A stretch of DNA of 5,547 bases from positions 1 through 5,547 of the forward strand of contig JAHEDF010000290.1 of NCBI GenBank assembly GCA_024641365.1. The letters run 5' to 3'. The translations under genes and the position numbers were made by a program. The notes beneath the pieces were generated by a model. That model was not told where the DNA came from. It ran no database searches and saw only the letters and a program-made list of their open reading frames with translations. This document shows, piece after piece, positions 5,365 through 5,547 of this stretch; position 1 is the stretch's first letter; each line of letters begins with the position of its first letter. Origin of the DNA: Planctomycetota bacterium. GTDB taxonomy: Bacteria; Planctomycetota; UBA11346.

Positions 5365-5390
5365 AAATGCTGGTCAGCTCCCTCTTAAAC

Positions 5391-5418
5391 AACTAAAAGG
5401 ACATAACTAAAAGGACAT
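5391..5418. repeat. Perfect 14-base tandem duplication at a stop codon
   Basis: AACTAAAAGGACAT occurs at 5391-5404 and again at 5405-5418 with no mismatch. On the coding (minus) strand the first copy encodes the last residues Met-Ser-Phe and the TAG of the upstream gene; the second copy lies just after the stop. It looks like a recent slippage duplication. Confidence 0.85.
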
Positions 5419-5547
5419 TGCGCGGTCCGCTCCGTGTCCAATTGGCGGATAATTACGTGACGAATCATCCAAAACCAACACCCAATCTTCCTTGTTTGGC
5501 GGGGTAAAGACACGCGTGCCACGGACTGGAAATTGACCAAGCCAACG
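5407..5547 (-). CDS. C-terminal end of a protein with a collagen-binding-like (Collagen_bind_2) tail, possible GH140/DUF4038 glycosidase
   Basis: Only the last 46 residues are in the window; the frame is open to the right edge and stops at TAG 5407-5409. The segment RWLGQFPVRGTRVFTPPNKE followed by DWVLVLDD at 21-28 resembles the end of the 'putative collagen-binding domain' that closes DUF4038/GH140-type glycoside hydrolases, where the usual pattern is W-x-D-P-x-T-G, a Gly-rich turn, F-x-P-P and DWVLVL. Here the first motif is altered to RWLGQF. Such proteins are usually exported and act on plant polysaccharides such as apiose-containing pectin. A further 18 residues (29-46) extend beyond the domain. 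The gap to the PspA-like start is 105 bases on the same strand, so co-transcription is possible, but no functional link is obvious. The call rests on a short motif. Confidence 0.55.
   Translation of the reverse strand, partial: RWLGQFPVRGTRVFTPPNKEDWVLVLDDSSRNYPPIGHGADRAMSF

Noticed and set aside
5361..5375. GAGCAAATGCTGGT near the PspA-like gene resembles CAGCAAATATGCTGGT at 1461-1476, suggesting a dispersed repeat.
   Set aside because: The match is short and gapped, and only two copies are seen, so chance is the simpler explanation.
5500..5530. On the minus strand GTGGCACG resembles the -24 element of a sigma-54 promoter, as expected for psp genes.
   Set aside because: The matching -12 element is absent (TCTTT in place of TTGCA) and the site lies within the coding end of the upstream gene, over 200 bases from the PspA-like start.

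Overview
The window reads as a piece of a Gram-negative, probably gammaproteobacterial, chromosome of moderate G+C. The basis is gene content and protein style: a proteobacterial-type acyl-CoA/acyl-lipid delta-9 desaturase, a PspA/IM30-family protein, and Shine-Dalgarno-type starts. No taxonomic marker is present, so the assignment is an inference. I see no tRNA, rRNA, CRISPR array, insertion sequence or phage gene.

Left part (1-1428). A leftward O-methyltransferase gene runs off the left edge and keeps its winged-helix domain and SAM motif I. Its start has no ribosome binding site. A 27-codon Arg/His-rich reading frame with a good Shine-Dalgarno sequence lies just upstream and stops 5 bases inside the start of the methyltransferase gene, which suggests translational coupling. 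Diverging from it is a rightward gene for a single-pass membrane protein with a periplasmic coiled coil and a C-terminal domain that weakly resembles the RskA anti-sigma-K fold.

Middle (1429-2738). A 275-base intergenic region holds several small hairpins and a good sigma-70-type promoter. The -10 box of this promoter (TATAAT) is the left half of a perfect 7+7 palindrome, a likely operator. It drives a 344-residue membrane fatty-acid desaturase with all three histidine boxes. An A/T-only inverted repeat lies between this gene and the convergent gene to its right.

Right part (2771-5547), all leftward. The order of transcription is: the C-terminal end of a protein resembling the collagen-binding-like tail of DUF4038/GH140-type glycoside hydrolases, then a PspA/IM30-family (bacterial ESCRT-III-like) protein, then a two-domain AAA+ ATPase. 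The second AAA domain is complete and Vps4/katanin-like in motif pattern. The first looks degenerate and lacks a P-loop. The pspA-ATPase pair is the most interesting part of the window: a membrane-remodelling polymer beside a likely dedicated remodelling ATPase, arranged like ESCRT-III and Vps4. The desaturase, which sets membrane fluidity, lies convergent to this pair, so the right half of the window is centred on the envelope.
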